From Nocardia spumae (GTDB lineage: Bacteria; Actinomycetota; Actinomycetes; Mycobacteriales; Mycobacteriaceae): a stretch of 64,000 bases of DNA. The stretch lies in the NCBI RefSeq assembly GCF_020733635.1, contig NZ_JAJFZL010000001.1, positions 4,030,001 through 4,094,000 on the forward strand. Reading direction: 5' to 3'. Position numbers and translations under genes: made by a program. Below are positions 16,691 to 27,500 of this stretch, piece by piece (within the stretch, counting starts at the first letter, position 1; each line of letters begins with the position of its first letter). The notes under the pieces were generated by a model. That model saw only the letters and a program-made list of their open reading frames with translations. It ran no database searches and had not been told where the DNA came from.

Positions 16691-18256
16691 TCACTTCTGC
16701 CGCAAGGTCTTCATCACACCGAAGTACAGCGTCATGGTCTTCGCCCACAGCGCCTCCGACATCCCCGGCAGCGGTGCGATCGGCAGGGCCCGCTGGACGG
16801 CGATGGTCTGTGTGTCGACGTATTTCAGCAGCCCCTCCGGACCGTGCCGACGGCCGTTGCCGGAGATCCCGAGCCCGCCCGAGGGAGCCGCGACACTGCC
16901 CCAGGCCGCGATGAAGCCCTCGTTGACGTTCACCGATCCGGCGTGAATACGGGCGGCGATCGCCCGGGCACGGCCGGTATCCCGGCTCCACACACTGGCA
17001 TTGAGACCGTAGGACGTGTCGTTGGCCTGTTCGACGGCCTCGTCGTCGCTGTGTACCCGGTAGATCGAGACGACCGGGCCGAAGGTCTCCTCGCGGTAGA
17101 CCGTCATCCCCGGCCGCACGCCGGCCAGGACGGTGGGTTCGTAGAAGTAGGGGCCCAGATCCGGGCGCGCGCGCCCGCCGGCCAGGACGGTAGCGCCCTT
17201 GGCGACCGCGTCCTCGACGTGAGCGGTCACCGTTTCCAGCTGGCGCGGGAAGGTCAGCGACCCCATCTCGTAGGAGTAGTCGAGGTCCGTGCCCAGTCGC
17301 AATGCCTGTGTGGCCGCGGTGAATTCGGCGACGAACCGATCGTGGACCCGGTCGTGCACATAGATCCGCTCGATCGATTCGCACAGCTGCCCGGCGGAGG
17401 CGAAACAGGCCCGCACCGCGATCTTGGCGGCCGCGCTCACATCGGCGTCCTCCAGGACCAGCAGCGGATTCTTTCCGCCCAGCTCCAGTGAGCAGCCGAT
17501 CAGCCGCTCCCCCGCCTGCTGCGCGATGGTCCGGCCGGTGGCACTGGACCCGGTGTAGTCGACGTAGTCGGCGCGCGCGATCACCTCGCCGCCGATCACC
17601 GATCCGCGGCCGAGGACCGCCTGCCACAGCCCCTCGGGCAGGCCGGCGCGTTCGGCGACATCGATCGCCCACAGCGCGGTCAGCGCGGTCTGATTGTCCG
17701 GCCGCGCGACCACGGCATTGCCCGCCATCAGCGCGGGCAGCGCGTCGGAGGCCGCGAGTGCGAGCGGATAGTTCCACGGCGAGATGACGGCGACCACACC
17801 CTTGGGCCGGTTGCGGACCTCCACCTGGGTGAGCACCGGGAGCACGCCGCGCGGGCTGCGCGAGGCGAGCAGGCGCGGGGCGGCCGCGGCGTAGTAGCGG
17901 GCGTTGACGGCGACGTCGCCGACCTCGTCGAAGGCGTGCACCCGAGATTTTCCGGCCTCGGTCTGCACGATGTCGAGAACGGTGTCCTGCTCGGCGAGCA
18001 CCAGATCGTGGAAGCGGCGCAGCACCGCCGCGCGCTCACGGACCGGCACCCGCGCCCAGCGTTGCTGGGCGATGCGGGCGGTGGCGAAGGCGGATTCGAT
18101 ATCGGCGGTCGAGGACTGCGGCAGATCGGCGATCTTCGTCCCGTCGGCCGGCGCGAAGATCTCCACCGAGGCGGCGCCGCCCGCGCGGGCGCGGGCCAGC
18201 AGACGCTCCACCAGCTCCCGCGGCAGCGCGGTGGTCAGTTCCGGGGCGGTCGTCAT
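16691..18256 (-). CDS. gabD2: Succinate-semialdehyde dehydrogenase, GabD2-like
   Basis: A 521-residue aldehyde dehydrogenase close in layout to mycobacterial GabD2. Visible motifs: PKGVVAVISPWNYP (cofactor region), TGSSATGRTI, catalytic Glu in LELGGKNP, catalytic Cys in AGQLCESIERIYV, and SGGLGISGNGRRHGPEG near the C-terminus. It oxidises succinate semialdehyde or a similar aldehyde with NAD(P). The ATG chosen is 45 bp inside the longest frame and follows a GAGAGGG motif. Divergent from the TetR gene, with paired operators in between. Confidence 0.88.
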   Translation of the reverse strand: MTTAPELTTALPRELVERLLARARAGGAASVEIFAPADGTKIADLPQSSTADIESAFATARIAQQRWARVPVRERAAVLRRFHDLVLAEQDTVLDIVQTEAGKSRVHAFDEVGDVAVNARYYAAAAPRLLASRSPRGVLPVLTQVEVRNRPKGVVAVISPWNYPLALAASDALPALMAGNAVVARPDNQTALTALWAIDVAERAGLPEGLWQAVLGRGSVIGGEVIARADYVDYTGSSATGRTIAQQAGERLIGCSLELGGKNPLLVLEDADVSAAAKIAVRACFASAGQLCESIERIYVHDRVHDRFVAEFTAATQALRLGTDLDYSYEMGSLTFPRQLETVTAHVEDAVAKGATVLAGGRARPDLGPYFYEPTVLAGVRPGMTVYREETFGPVVSIYRVHSDDEAVEQANDTSYGLNASVWSRDTGRARAIAARIHAGSVNVNEGFIAAWGSVAAPSGGLGISGNGRRHGPEGLLKYVDTQTIAVQRALPIAPLPGMSEALWAKTMTLYFGVMKTLRQK

Positions 18257-18303
18257 TGTCGGCCCTCTCGATCGGCGGGCGTCCAACAATTCGCTGAACA
18301 CCA

Positions 18304-18338
18304 GTGTTAGATTAACACCGCTGTTAGATTAATGGCGG
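18304..18338. promoter_or_regulatory. Tandem palindromic TetR operator
   Basis: GTGTTAGATTAACAC (18304-18318) is a perfect 6-3-6 palindrome. The 11-mer TGTTAGATTAA repeats exactly 17 bp later (18322-18332), flanked by CCGC and GCGG arms (18318-18321 and 18335-18338). The element sits about 50 bp from both divergent start codons, ideal for a repressor controlling gabD2-SDR and its own gene. Confidence 0.72.
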
Positions 18339-18388
18339 TGGGCCGCGTGCTGTCAAGTCCGTGGCGAGCGATCAGGGAGGTACCACAG

Positions 18389-19090
18389 ATGTCCGAGGAT
18401 GCGGTGGTCACCACTCACAGCGGCGCCCGCCGCGGCCGCCCGCCACAGACCCGCGAACAGGCCGACGAGGTCCGGTCCCGCATCGTCGCCGCCACCGCGG
18501 CGGTATTCACCGAATTCGGTTCCCGCGGCCTCAGCGTCGCGCGCATCATCGGCGGGGCCGGGATCTCCCGGCCCACCTTCTACCGCTATTTCGCCAACGC
18601 CACGGCACCGCTCGATGTGGTACTCACCCTGTCCAACGAAGGGCTGGTGGGCGGAATTCGCACCGCACTGGCCGGATCCGAGGAACCGGTGGCGCTGGGC
18701 ATCGGCATCATCGACGCCTACCTGGACTGGGCGCGCGGGCACGGCCCGATGCTGCGGCCGGTATTCGCCGAACTGCACGATCCGGCCTCACCGGTATCGG
18801 CGTATCGGGAGGAGGCGTTCGACGATATCCGCGCCCTGGTGCGGTCCAAGTTCCACGCGCTGGGCCGGGAGCGGCCCACCGCGCTCGATCTCGACACCGC
18901 CCTGCAGGTATGCGAATTCGTCGTCTACCGGGTGTCGCTGGGTACCGCCCCCGGTGCCGAGCCCGATCCCGCGGAGGTGGCGCAGGCGCGACTCACGATG
19001 ATCCGCAATGTCCTGGTCACCCTGGGCCGGCGCGAGGATGTCGAACTCGCCCTGACGATTCCGGGCATCTTCACGCCCGCCCAGCGCTGA
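18389..19090 (+). CDS. TetR/AcrR family transcriptional regulator
   Basis: A 233-residue TetR regulator with a HTH of the usual type near residues 30-75 (VAATAAVFTEFGSRGLSVARI then GISRPTFYRYFAN) and a helical ligand-binding domain of about 150 residues. AGGGAGG lies 9 bases before the chosen ATG; an upstream in-frame ATG lacks this. Divergent from the gabD2-SDR operon, which it probably controls through the tandem TTAGATTAA palindromes. The inducer is likely an aldehyde, alcohol or fatty acid related to those enzymes (inference). Confidence 0.88.
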   Translation: MSEDAVVTTHSGARRGRPPQTREQADEVRSRIVAATAAVFTEFGSRGLSVARIIGGAGISRPTFYRYFANATAPLDVVLTLSNEGLVGGIRTALAGSEEPVALGIGIIDAYLDWARGHGPMLRPVFAELHDPASPVSAYREEAFDDIRALVRSKFHALGRERPTALDLDTALQVCEFVVYRVSLGTAPGAEPDPAEVAQARLTMIRNVLVTLGRREDVELALTIPGIFTPAQR

Positions 19091-19094
19091 ACGA

Positions 19095-20978
19095 TCAGCC
19101 GCGCAGCCCGCTCGCCCGCAGGACCCGCCGCGAGATACCCGCCTGCAGCGCCTCCGCCGTGCCGATGATCCGCACCCGCTGCCGGGCGCGGGTGATCGCG
19201 GTGTAGAGCAGTTCGCGGGTCAGCAGGGTCGACTCCGGACCGGGCAGGACGAGGGTCACCGCACCGTACTGACTGCCCTGGCTGCGGTGGATCGTCATCG
19301 CGTAGACGGTGGTGACGCCCGGGAACTGGGTGGGATGCACCAGATACGGCTCGCTGCCGCGCTGCAGTGCCGCCCGCAGGCCGCCGTCGGCCGCGCGCAC
19401 GATCACCCCGGTATCGCCGTTGTAGATGCGAGCCTCGTGATCGTTGGCCGTGACCAGCAGTGGCTGTCCGGGAAACCAGTGCCCGGCAACGGATTCCGCG
19501 CCGATCCCGGCCGCGGCCACCCAGGCCCCGGCCATCCGGTCCCACCGCTCCACACCGAAGGGGCCCTGCCGGTGCGCGCACAGCAGGCGATGCGATTCCA
19601 TCGCGGCCAGTGCCGCGGCCGCGTCGCCGTTCTCGGCCGCCGCGGTGGATTCGCGGGCCGCGGCGACCACATCGGACCGTACCTCGGCGATATCGTCCGG
19701 CCCGTGCAGCGACAGCTCCGCACCGGCCTCGTGGAGCAGCGCCAGTGCGGTATCGGCGTCTCCGGCTCGCACCGCGACCGCCAGATCGGCGATGCGGCCG
19801 CCGAACCGGCGACCCCTGGTGAGCCGAATCATGCCACCACGCAACCGATTCCGCTCCCGGACACTGAGTTCTTCCGCTCCGGCGGCGGGTTCGGCGGCGC
19901 CGGTGTCGAGGATCCGGTCGAGGACCGGATTGGGCGGGCCGAGCACCGGCCCGGCGACCAGATCCGCGAGCACGGCGCCGGCGTCGACGGACGCGAGCTG
20001 ATCGGGATCGCCGACCAGGACCAGCCGGGCGTCCGGGCGCACCGCGGGCAGCAGGCGGCTCATCATCGTCAGCGACACCATCGAGGTCTCGTCGACCACG
20101 ATCACGTCGTAGGGCAGCCGATTGTGGGCGTGGTGGCGGAAGCGGGTGGTGCCGCCGCGCTGCCAGCCCAGCAGGCGGTGCACGGTGGCGGCGGTCAGCT
20201 CCGGCAGATCCAGGTCGGCAGCCTGCTCACGCACCGATTCCTGCAGGCGCGCAGCGGCTTTACCCGTCGGGGCGGCCAGCGCGATCCGCAGCGGGGCGGT
20301 GTCGGCGAGCGCACGCTGATGCGCCACCAGCAGTGCCAGGATGCGGGCGATGGTGTGGGTCTTGCCGGTTCCCGGGCCACCGGCGACCACCGTGGTCCAG
20401 CTGGTGGCGGCGACGGCGGCCGCGATGCGCTGCCGGTCCGGAGCCGCGCCGGGAGCGCCGGTACCGGGAAACAGCCGATCCAGCTCCCGACGCACCGTCT
20501 CGGGATCGATGAGCGGATGTCCGCCGGCGCGCTCGTCCAGAGCCGCGCGGATCGTCTGCTCCTGGCGGTAGTAGCGATCCAGGTACAGCAGCGGCCCGCC
20601 GTGGGAGTCGACCAGTCGCAGCGGCCGTAACGGACCGGCCGGGCTCCCGGCCACCAGCGGGCTCTCGCGCAGCGCCGCGCACAGCGCCTCGACCTCCGGC
20701 CACGGTAGCAGCGCGGGATCCATCGGTTCGGTCTCGCCGAGGTCGAAACCCTCACCGTCGACGCCGATTTCGTGCATGCGCCGCAATTCCAGGCACACCG
20801 ATCCCGAGCGCACCGCGCGCACCGCCAGCGCCGCGGCCAGCAGCACCTGCTCCCCCGATTCCCCGCCGAGACGGCCCAACCGCAGTGCCACGTGCACATC
20901 GGCCGCCGACAGCACCCCGGCGGTGTTGAAGGTCCGCAGCAGACCGGTGGCCCGCTGCGCGAGTCCGATAGCGGTCAT
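19095..20978 (-). CDS. recD: Exodeoxyribonuclease V alpha subunit RecD
   Basis: A 627-residue RecD. Helicase motifs in order: Walker A GGPGTGKTHT, motif II VDETSMVS, VLVGDPDQLAS, and C-terminal motifs V-VI (MTIHRSQGSQY, LLYTAITRAR). It is the 5'-3' helicase of the RecBCD DNA end-processing complex. Its ATG overlaps the recB stop by 4 bp, so subunits are co-translated in the order C-B-D. Confidence 0.95.
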   Translation of the reverse strand: MTAIGLAQRATGLLRTFNTAGVLSAADVHVALRLGRLGGESGEQVLLAAALAVRAVRSGSVCLELRRMHEIGVDGEGFDLGETEPMDPALLPWPEVEALCAALRESPLVAGSPAGPLRPLRLVDSHGGPLLYLDRYYRQEQTIRAALDERAGGHPLIDPETVRRELDRLFPGTGAPGAAPDRQRIAAAVAATSWTTVVAGGPGTGKTHTIARILALLVAHQRALADTAPLRIALAAPTGKAAARLQESVREQAADLDLPELTAATVHRLLGWQRGGTTRFRHHAHNRLPYDVIVVDETSMVSLTMMSRLLPAVRPDARLVLVGDPDQLASVDAGAVLADLVAGPVLGPPNPVLDRILDTGAAEPAAGAEELSVRERNRLRGGMIRLTRGRRFGGRIADLAVAVRAGDADTALALLHEAGAELSLHGPDDIAEVRSDVVAAARESTAAAENGDAAAALAAMESHRLLCAHRQGPFGVERWDRMAGAWVAAAGIGAESVAGHWFPGQPLLVTANDHEARIYNGDTGVIVRAADGGLRAALQRGSEPYLVHPTQFPGVTTVYAMTIHRSQGSQYGAVTLVLPGPESTLLTRELLYTAITRARQRVRIIGTAEALQAGISRRVLRASGLRG

Positions 20979-23900
20979 CGCGGATCCACCCCGGCCAGTA
21001 GATCCGACAGCGCCACGACGAGGTCCGCGGGCGGATCCCAGTCGAAGACGCCGTATCCCGGCGGGGTCGCCGGGCCGATCATGCCGCGCACGAACAGATA
21101 CCGCACACCGCCCAGATGGCGGGCCGGATCGTAATCCGGCATCCGCCAGCGCAGATATCGGTGCAGCGCGGCCGAATACAGCAGGGCCTGCAGCGGGTAG
21201 TGCGAGCGCATCATCTCCTCGGCCATCCGGTCACGCCCGTAATGGGCGACGGTCAGATCGCCCGCGCCGAGCCGGTTGGTCTTGTAGTCGACGACGACGA
21301 AACGTGGGCCGGCGGTGCGCAGGACGGCATCGATACTGCCGGTCAGATAGCCTCGCAGCACGACGTCGTCGAGCCGGTCGATGGCGTCGGCGTAGCCGGC
21401 GAACGGATCGTCGGCGGACAGGTGCGTGCGCAACAGCGCGCCGATGCGGCGCAGTGTCACCCGCTGGGCCACCGGATCGTCGCCGCCGGCCAGCGGCAGT
21501 TCGAATTCCAGCTCGTTCAGCCGGTCCCGGGATCGGATATCGGCCAGCGCGACCGGATCGAGCGGCGTGCGCAGCACCGCCACCAGAGCCCGGGCCAGGT
21601 CGTCGGGGTCGATATCGGCCATCAGTTCGGCGATGGCCCGGCCACAGCGCGCCCGCACCTCGGCGGCCAGATCCGGGGCGTCGGTGTCGACGAGTTCCAG
21701 GACACCGTGGACCAGGGTGCCGAATTCCGCGCCGTAGGGCAGGTCGTTCATCAACGACGGTGCGGCGCCGGAGAATTCGTCCTCGGCGGCGTCGGCGGTC
21801 TGGAATTCCGGTGCGGGCGAGAGTGGTTCGTCGGTGCCGCCGGCGGGGGTATCCGGGGCGCCGGAGTCCGCGAGCGGTTGCTGATCGTGGGCCGAGGCGG
21901 TCAGCGCGGAGTAGGAGGTGCGGCGCCAGTCGTGGTCGACGGTGCGCTCGAACCGCGCGGCCGCCAGGTCGACGGCGCCGAGATCGCCGCGTTCGCCGCG
22001 CAGCCGGGCCGGTTCGGGAGCCCGGACCGGTTCGATCGCGATCAGTCCCGGGCCCGCCGAGCCGGCCCAGTCACGCAGCTGTTGCAGCACCATCGGATCC
22101 GCGGCGACGTCGCAGCGCGGCGGCACATCGGCACTGCCGGGCGTGCGGCCGAGGACCATCCGGTGCAGCGGTGACGCGGCCGTGCCGTAGGTGGGCGCCC
22201 ACCAGGCCACCACCTGGCATTGGGCCCGGGTCAACGCCACGTACAGCAGGCGCAGTTCCTCGCCCGCCTCCTCGGCCTCGCACCACCGCTTGTGCTCGGC
22301 GTATCCGGGCGCATCGGGACCGCCCACGTCGAGGACTCGCTCGTCACCGTCGTGGAACAGCAGGGTCGACGGCTTGGGATTCTTGGCGCCGTCCCAGGCG
22401 AAGGGCAGGTAGACGAGCGGGAACTCCAGGCCCTTACTGGCGTGAACGGTGGCGATCTGGACCGCGGCGGCATCCCGATCGAGGCGGCGGCTGCGCCCGG
22501 CGACGGTGCCGGAGGCCGGATCCCGCACCCGATCGGCCAGCCACCGGGTCAGGGCGGTGAGCCCCAGCGATTCGCGCGCGGCGACCTCGTCGAGCAGTTG
22601 TGCGATATGGCGGAGGTCTGTCAGCCGGCGTTCGCCGCCGGATTGGCCGAGCAGCCGCGGCGCGGGCCGGGCCTGGGCACTGAGCCGGTCGAAGACCGCC
22701 GCGAAGCCCGACCGGGCGAACAGGCGGGCCGCGTCGCGCAGCTGGGTGCTGAGCCGGCCGACCAGATCCGCACCGCCGGCATCGATCTCGGCGGCCGAGT
22801 GCCCGAGCAGCGGCGTGGTCGCCGCCAGCCGCACCCGGTCCCCACGATGCGGCTGTTCCAGCGCGCGCAGCACCCACAGCCAGTCGGTGGCGCTGCGGGT
22901 GGCGAAGACGCTGGCGCCGCCGGCGAGCACCGACGCCACCCCGGCCCGGTCCAGTGCCGCGCGCACCACATCGACCTGGGCGCGAGTCCGGACCAGCACG
23001 GCGATATCGCCCGGACCCAGCTCCCGGTCGTCGATGCGCAGGCCCGATTCCAGCACCCGCACGATGTCGGCGGCCAGATCGGCGGCGACCCGATCGCGCT
23101 GACGGACCACCGCCGGGAAGCCACTGCCGTTCAACGCACCGGCGCCCTGCCGGGGTAACAGCCGAAGGCGCAACGGAATCGCGGAGTCCGCGGCGCCGCC
23201 GAGCCGGGTGCGCGGCCGTACCGCCCGCACCTCGGGCACCGTGATCTCCGGATGTCCCAGCGCCGCGCCACCGAACAGATGCCGCAGTGCCGCCAGCAGT
23301 CCCGCGTCGCTGCGCCGATTCGTATCGAGTTCCCGGCGGGCATCGGCATGCGCGACCGCGTCGAGATAGCTCAGCACCTCCGCCCCGCGGAAGGCGTAGA
23401 TCGCCTGTTTGGGATCGCCGACCAGGACCAGCGTGCAGTGGTTGTGGAACACCCGGCGCAGAATGTCCCACTGCAACGGGTCGGTGTCCTGGAATTCGTC
23501 GACCAGCGTCACCGGGAAGCGTTCGCGGATGCGACGGCAGGCCCGTTCGCCGTGGGCCGGATCGGCGAGTATCTCGTGCAGCAGCACCAGTTGATCGTCG
23601 AAATCGCGAATTCCCGAAAGACGTTTGCGCCGTTCCACTTCCGCGCGGACGGCGGCGGCGAAGGCGGCCGCCTCCGCCGCGGGATGATCGCCCAGTTCCT
23701 CCCCCGGCACCAGCCGCGCGCGCCGGTCGGCCACCGCCGCGACGGCCAGCGACACCGCCTGCCGGATCGGCATCGGCGCACCGCCGCGAGCGTACCGGGC
23801 CAAGTACAGATCCTCGGCCACGGTGCCCACCAGCTCGTCGATTCCCTCGACCAGCCGGACCCGCGGGTCGTGCTCACCCGCGATGCCGAGTTCGTCGAGC

Positions 23901-24511
23901 ATGCGCTGACAGAATCCGTGGGTGGTCGAGATGGTTCCGGCGTCGAAATCCGACAGTGCCGCGACCAGCCGGCCCCGGCGGCGGTCCACCTCCTCCGCGT
24001 CGGCGGTGGCCAGATACGAGATCAGCTCGTCGGCACTCGCGCGGGCGGTGTCCGGATCGTCGAGGGCGTTCGCGGCGGTGACGAATCGCTCGCGCGTGCG
24101 CTCCCGCAGCTCCTGGGTCGCGGCCCGGCTGAACGTGACCAGCAGCAACTCGGAGATGTCGACGACGCCCTCCGCGACGAAGCGCACGGCGAGTCCGACG
24201 ATCGCGTAGGTCTTCCCGGTACCGGCGCTGGCCTCGAGCACGGTGGTACCGGCGGGCAGCCGGCCACACAGGTCGAAGTGACCGGGCGTGGTGGCGCTCG
24301 CCTCCGGGATCCGAGCATCGGCGCCGGCCGCGCCCGGCTCCGCCGGTTCGGTCGCGCCCGGCTCCGCCGGTTCGGTCGCGCCCGGCTCCGCCGGTTCGGT
24401 CGCACCGCGCGATTCGATGCTCCCCGGGCGCTCGCCTCGGCGCCGCGCGGCCGGGCGGGTCGCGACGTCGACGCCGCGGAGTTCGGCGCTCGGGAACAGT
24501 TCTTCGGTCAC
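20975..24511 (-). CDS. recB: Exodeoxyribonuclease V beta subunit RecB
   Basis: About 1178 residues. After an unusual N-terminal extension of roughly 75 residues containing three copies of TEPAEPGA, the core begins FDLCGRLPAGTTVLEASAGTGKT (split over the Walker A). Then VDEFQDTDPLQWDIL, LVLVGDPKQAIYAFRGA and EFPLVYLPF; the C-terminal nuclease shows GTLVHGVLEL, the Asp of GSIDAV and VVDYKTN. It is the 3'-5' helicase and nuclease. The GTG start used overlaps the recC stop by 4 bp; an earlier in-frame ATG lies inside recC. Confidence 0.93.
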   Translation of the reverse strand: MTEELFPSAELRGVDVATRPAARRRGERPGSIESRGATEPAEPGATEPAEPGATEPAEPGAAGADARIPEASATTPGHFDLCGRLPAGTTVLEASAGTGKTYAIVGLAVRFVAEGVVDISELLLVTFSRAATQELRERTRERFVTAANALDDPDTARASADELISYLATADAEEVDRRRGRLVAALSDFDAGTISTTHGFCQRMLDELGIAGEHDPRVRLVEGIDELVGTVAEDLYLARYARGGAPMPIRQAVSLAVAAVADRRARLVPGEELGDHPAAEAAAFAAAVRAEVERRKRLSGIRDFDDQLVLLHEILADPAHGERACRRIRERFPVTLVDEFQDTDPLQWDILRRVFHNHCTLVLVGDPKQAIYAFRGAEVLSYLDAVAHADARRELDTNRRSDAGLLAALRHLFGGAALGHPEITVPEVRAVRPRTRLGGAADSAIPLRLRLLPRQGAGALNGSGFPAVVRQRDRVAADLAADIVRVLESGLRIDDRELGPGDIAVLVRTRAQVDVVRAALDRAGVASVLAGGASVFATRSATDWLWVLRALEQPHRGDRVRLAATTPLLGHSAAEIDAGGADLVGRLSTQLRDAARLFARSGFAAVFDRLSAQARPAPRLLGQSGGERRLTDLRHIAQLLDEVAARESLGLTALTRWLADRVRDPASGTVAGRSRRLDRDAAAVQIATVHASKGLEFPLVYLPFAWDGAKNPKPSTLLFHDGDERVLDVGGPDAPGYAEHKRWCEAEEAGEELRLLYVALTRAQCQVVAWWAPTYGTAASPLHRMVLGRTPGSADVPPRCDVAADPMVLQQLRDWAGSAGPGLIAIEPVRAPEPARLRGERGDLGAVDLAAARFERTVDHDWRRTSYSALTASAHDQQPLADSGAPDTPAGGTDEPLSPAPEFQTADAAEDEFSGAAPSLMNDLPYGAEFGTLVHGVLELVDTDAPDLAAEVRARCGRAIAELMADIDPDDLARALVAVLRTPLDPVALADIRSRDRLNELEFELPLAGGDDPVAQRVTLRRIGALLRTHLSADDPFAGYADAIDRLDDVVLRGYLTGSIDAVLRTAGPRFVVVDYKTNRLGAGDLTVAHYGRDRMAEEMMRSHYPLQALLYSAALHRYLRWRMPDYDPARHLGGVRYLFVRGMIGPATPPGYGVFDWDPPADLVVALSDLLAGVDPR
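24331..24402 (-). repeat. Three perfect 24-bp tandem repeats within recB
   Basis: Exact units at 24331-24354, 24355-24378 and 24379-24402. The period is a multiple of three, so copy-number change would keep the reading frame; each unit encodes eight residues (TEPAEPGA in one phase). They fall in the N-terminal linker of RecB, ahead of the helicase core. Confidence 0.95.
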
Positions 24512-27500
24512 GGTTGCCCCTGGGATTCGTTGGTCAGCAACGGATTCCACATCCGTCGCGCGACCGAGCCGAAGGCGGTCGTCTCCCCGTGGCGATCCGG
24601 TGCGGGCAGCGGCGCCGCCAGCTCGTCGAAGGCGGGATCGGGCCCCCAGATATAGGTGAGATAGCGGTCGGTGTGATCGCCGAACGGCCGCGGGCCCTTG
24701 GGTCCGCCGAAGAACTCCTCCTCGGCCGCGGCGAGGGCGGAGTCGAGATCGGCTCCGCGGCAGCGGCGTTCGGCGTAGACCGCCGAGGCCGACGGCGCGA
24801 ACGACAACGGTTCGGCCAGCCCCTCATCGCGCAGCTCGGCCAGCTCGCGCAGTAGTTCGGCGGCCGTGGCCGGAGCCGGTGCGGTCAGAGTCGAACGCCA
24901 GGCCGGTCGACCGAATCTGCCGCGCCCGATACTGATCGCTCGCCAGCTCTGATGCCGTTCGGTGGCGGCCAGGGCCAGCAGCCGCACCCAGGCGGCCATG
25001 CGATGTTTGGGCGCGAGCCGGGAGAAGGTGGCCCGGACGATGGCGTCGTCGTGCACATCGGCGACCGTTCCGGACAGCCGCCGTCCCGCTCCCAGATCGA
25101 CCGCGATATCGAGGGTGCGCGCGGGCGCCTGCTGAATCGGTGCGGCGACTTCCACGAGGCGGTCGACGGTCGCTTCGACATCGGCCAGCACCGTCGCACC
25201 CAGGCCGAACGGGGGCAGGGTGCCGCGCCGCCATTCCGCCGCGCGCAGGGCGGCCGGATCGGCGCCGGTCAGCCGGGCCGCCAGCATGCGCTCGCCGATA
25301 TTCCAGGTCGCCAGCCCGCTCAGTTCGATAGGCAGCCGTTCGTCGATGTCCTCGTCCTCTTCCGGCACCCGGATACCCAGCCGCTGCCACAGGAAGGCCC
25401 GGATCGGATGTTCGGCGAAGGAAACCAGCTCGGACAGTTCGACATCGGTGCGCGCCGGCGCCGGCAGAGGTGCCGGCAACCACAGCGGCGGCGGCTGGGC
25501 GGGACGGGCGGCCGCCTCGGCGGCGGCCAGGGCGAGGGTGTCGAAACCGAACGGGTCGCGAGCATCGAAATTGCTTCGGTCGTAGGCCTGCAGCGGATGC
25601 CGCCGCACGACGGCGTCGGTGCCCCGGTGTGCCCGCACCACATCGATCAGTTCGGCCAGCGGTGTGACCGGCGGGCGCGGCACCCCGGTGACCGGGTCGG
25701 CGCCGGTGTAGAGCACCACCAGATGCTCCTGCGCGGCCAGTACCGCATCCAGCAGCAGACCGCGATCCTCACTGCGCGGATCCCGTTCCCCGACAAGCGG
25801 TTCGCGTGCGGTCACATCGTCGCCGTCGATACCTCCGGTCCGTGGGAACACCTCGTCGTCCAGTCCCAGCAGGACCACCACCCGATGCGGCACCGCCCGC
25901 ATCGGGGCCAGTCCGCACACCGTGAGTTCACCGGTGCGGTAGTTCGACCGCGCGGCGCGCGCCCGCGACCGCGCGCGCAGGGCCGCGACGACATCGGGCA
26001 ACCGAAGTTCGGTCTCACCGGCGTGCTCGAACGCCGCGACCACCTCCCGCCGCGCCGCGATCCCCTGCCACGCCGCCGCGGCGGGCAGGTCGGTCAGCAG
26101 GTCCAGGGCCCGGTGCAGCAACTGTGACCATTGCCGGGCCGGGCGCGGCGTACCGGCGGGGTCGGCGGCGTTGGGGCCGCTGAAATCACGGACACAGACC
26201 GCCAGCCGGTCGACGAATTCCGCGAAGCGCCCGGCGAGATCGACGTCGCCGGAGTCGACATCGTCGAGGGGCAACGCCAGATCGAGCCAGTCCGCCCCGG
26301 ATTCACCGGCGGCGACGCCCAGCAGGATGCGGTCGACCGCCGCGTTCAGGGTGTTCTGGCCGAATTCGGCGAGTCCGAAGGCTTGCCGCTGCCGCTGTCC
26401 GATGCCCCAGCGCGCGCCGGTTTCGGCTGCCCATTCGCGCAGCCGCTCGATATCGTCGTCGTCGAATCCGCAGCGGTATCGAACCGGTTCGGTCGCGGCG
26501 AGATCGAGTACCTGGGTGACGCCCACCCGGCCCTCGGCCAGCCCGAGCAGGTCGTCCAGGACGGCGAGCACGGAATTGGCGGCGCCGGCGTTGCGTTCGG
26601 CCGGACGGACGCGCAGACCGTGGGCGGGATTGGCATCGGGATCGTCCGGGCCGGCCGGCCCCTGCCCGAACGCGGCTCGCACCAGCGGTGCGAATCCCTC
26701 GGGATCCGGGCACAGCACGATCACCTCACGCGGTTCCAGGGTCGGATCGCGCCGGAACAGGCCCAGCAGTACATCGCGCAGCACCTCGACCTGGCGCGCG
26801 GGGCCGTGACAGGCGTGGATCTGCACGCTGTCGTCGTGCTCGGCCGTCGCCGTGCGCTGCGGGCGGCGGCCCGCGTGGACAGCGGCCCGCAGGCCGGAAA
26901 GTACTGTGCCCGAATCGTTCTCATCGTCCCCGCCGACCGCGGGGTGGTGGGTGTCGACGCATTCGACCGCCGCCAGCCGGTGTCGCAGCTCCCGCACATC
27001 GCGTCCCAGAGCCGCCAGCAGCGGGTGCGCGGTCAGCGGCTCGGCGGCGGTGCGCCGCCGCGGCGCCACCAGGACCGCTCGCGCGGTCGCCACCGCCGCC
27101 GGTGCGAGATCGTCGCGGATCGGCTCGTCCGCCTTCCACAGTGCCGGGCTGGGATGAACGAGCCACAGATGGACGTCACGATGGTGCGCGAGGGCGGTCA
27201 GGACCGCGAGTTGCCCGGCCGGCATCCGATGCGGCGCGAACAGCGAAAGCCGCTCGGGCAGATCGATACTCGCGGGCTCGGTGCGCAATCGGCGGCAAAC
27301 CGCCTCGAGCCGTTCCGCGGGCGCGGGCGTCCCGATCCGGTCCCGCACCCGACGCCACAGCCGCGGCTGCCACCGCAGGTCCTCCGGCAGTTCGACGCCG
27401 CGGCCATCGGTGTCGGCGCCGTCGGCCCACTCGGCGATCAACGACGGGCGAGCGGTTCCGTAGGTGTCGAACAGGGCGGCGATATGCGCGGCGGTGGCCA

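Noticed and set aside
15828..17777. A fused 649-residue protein joining the SDR to upstream sequence
   Set aside because: The upstream part is an out-of-frame reading of gabD2. The SDR has its own ATG and ribosome binding site.
24331..24402. Short regular repeats resembling a CRISPR array
   Set aside because: The units are contiguous with no spacers and encode an in-frame peptide repeat.
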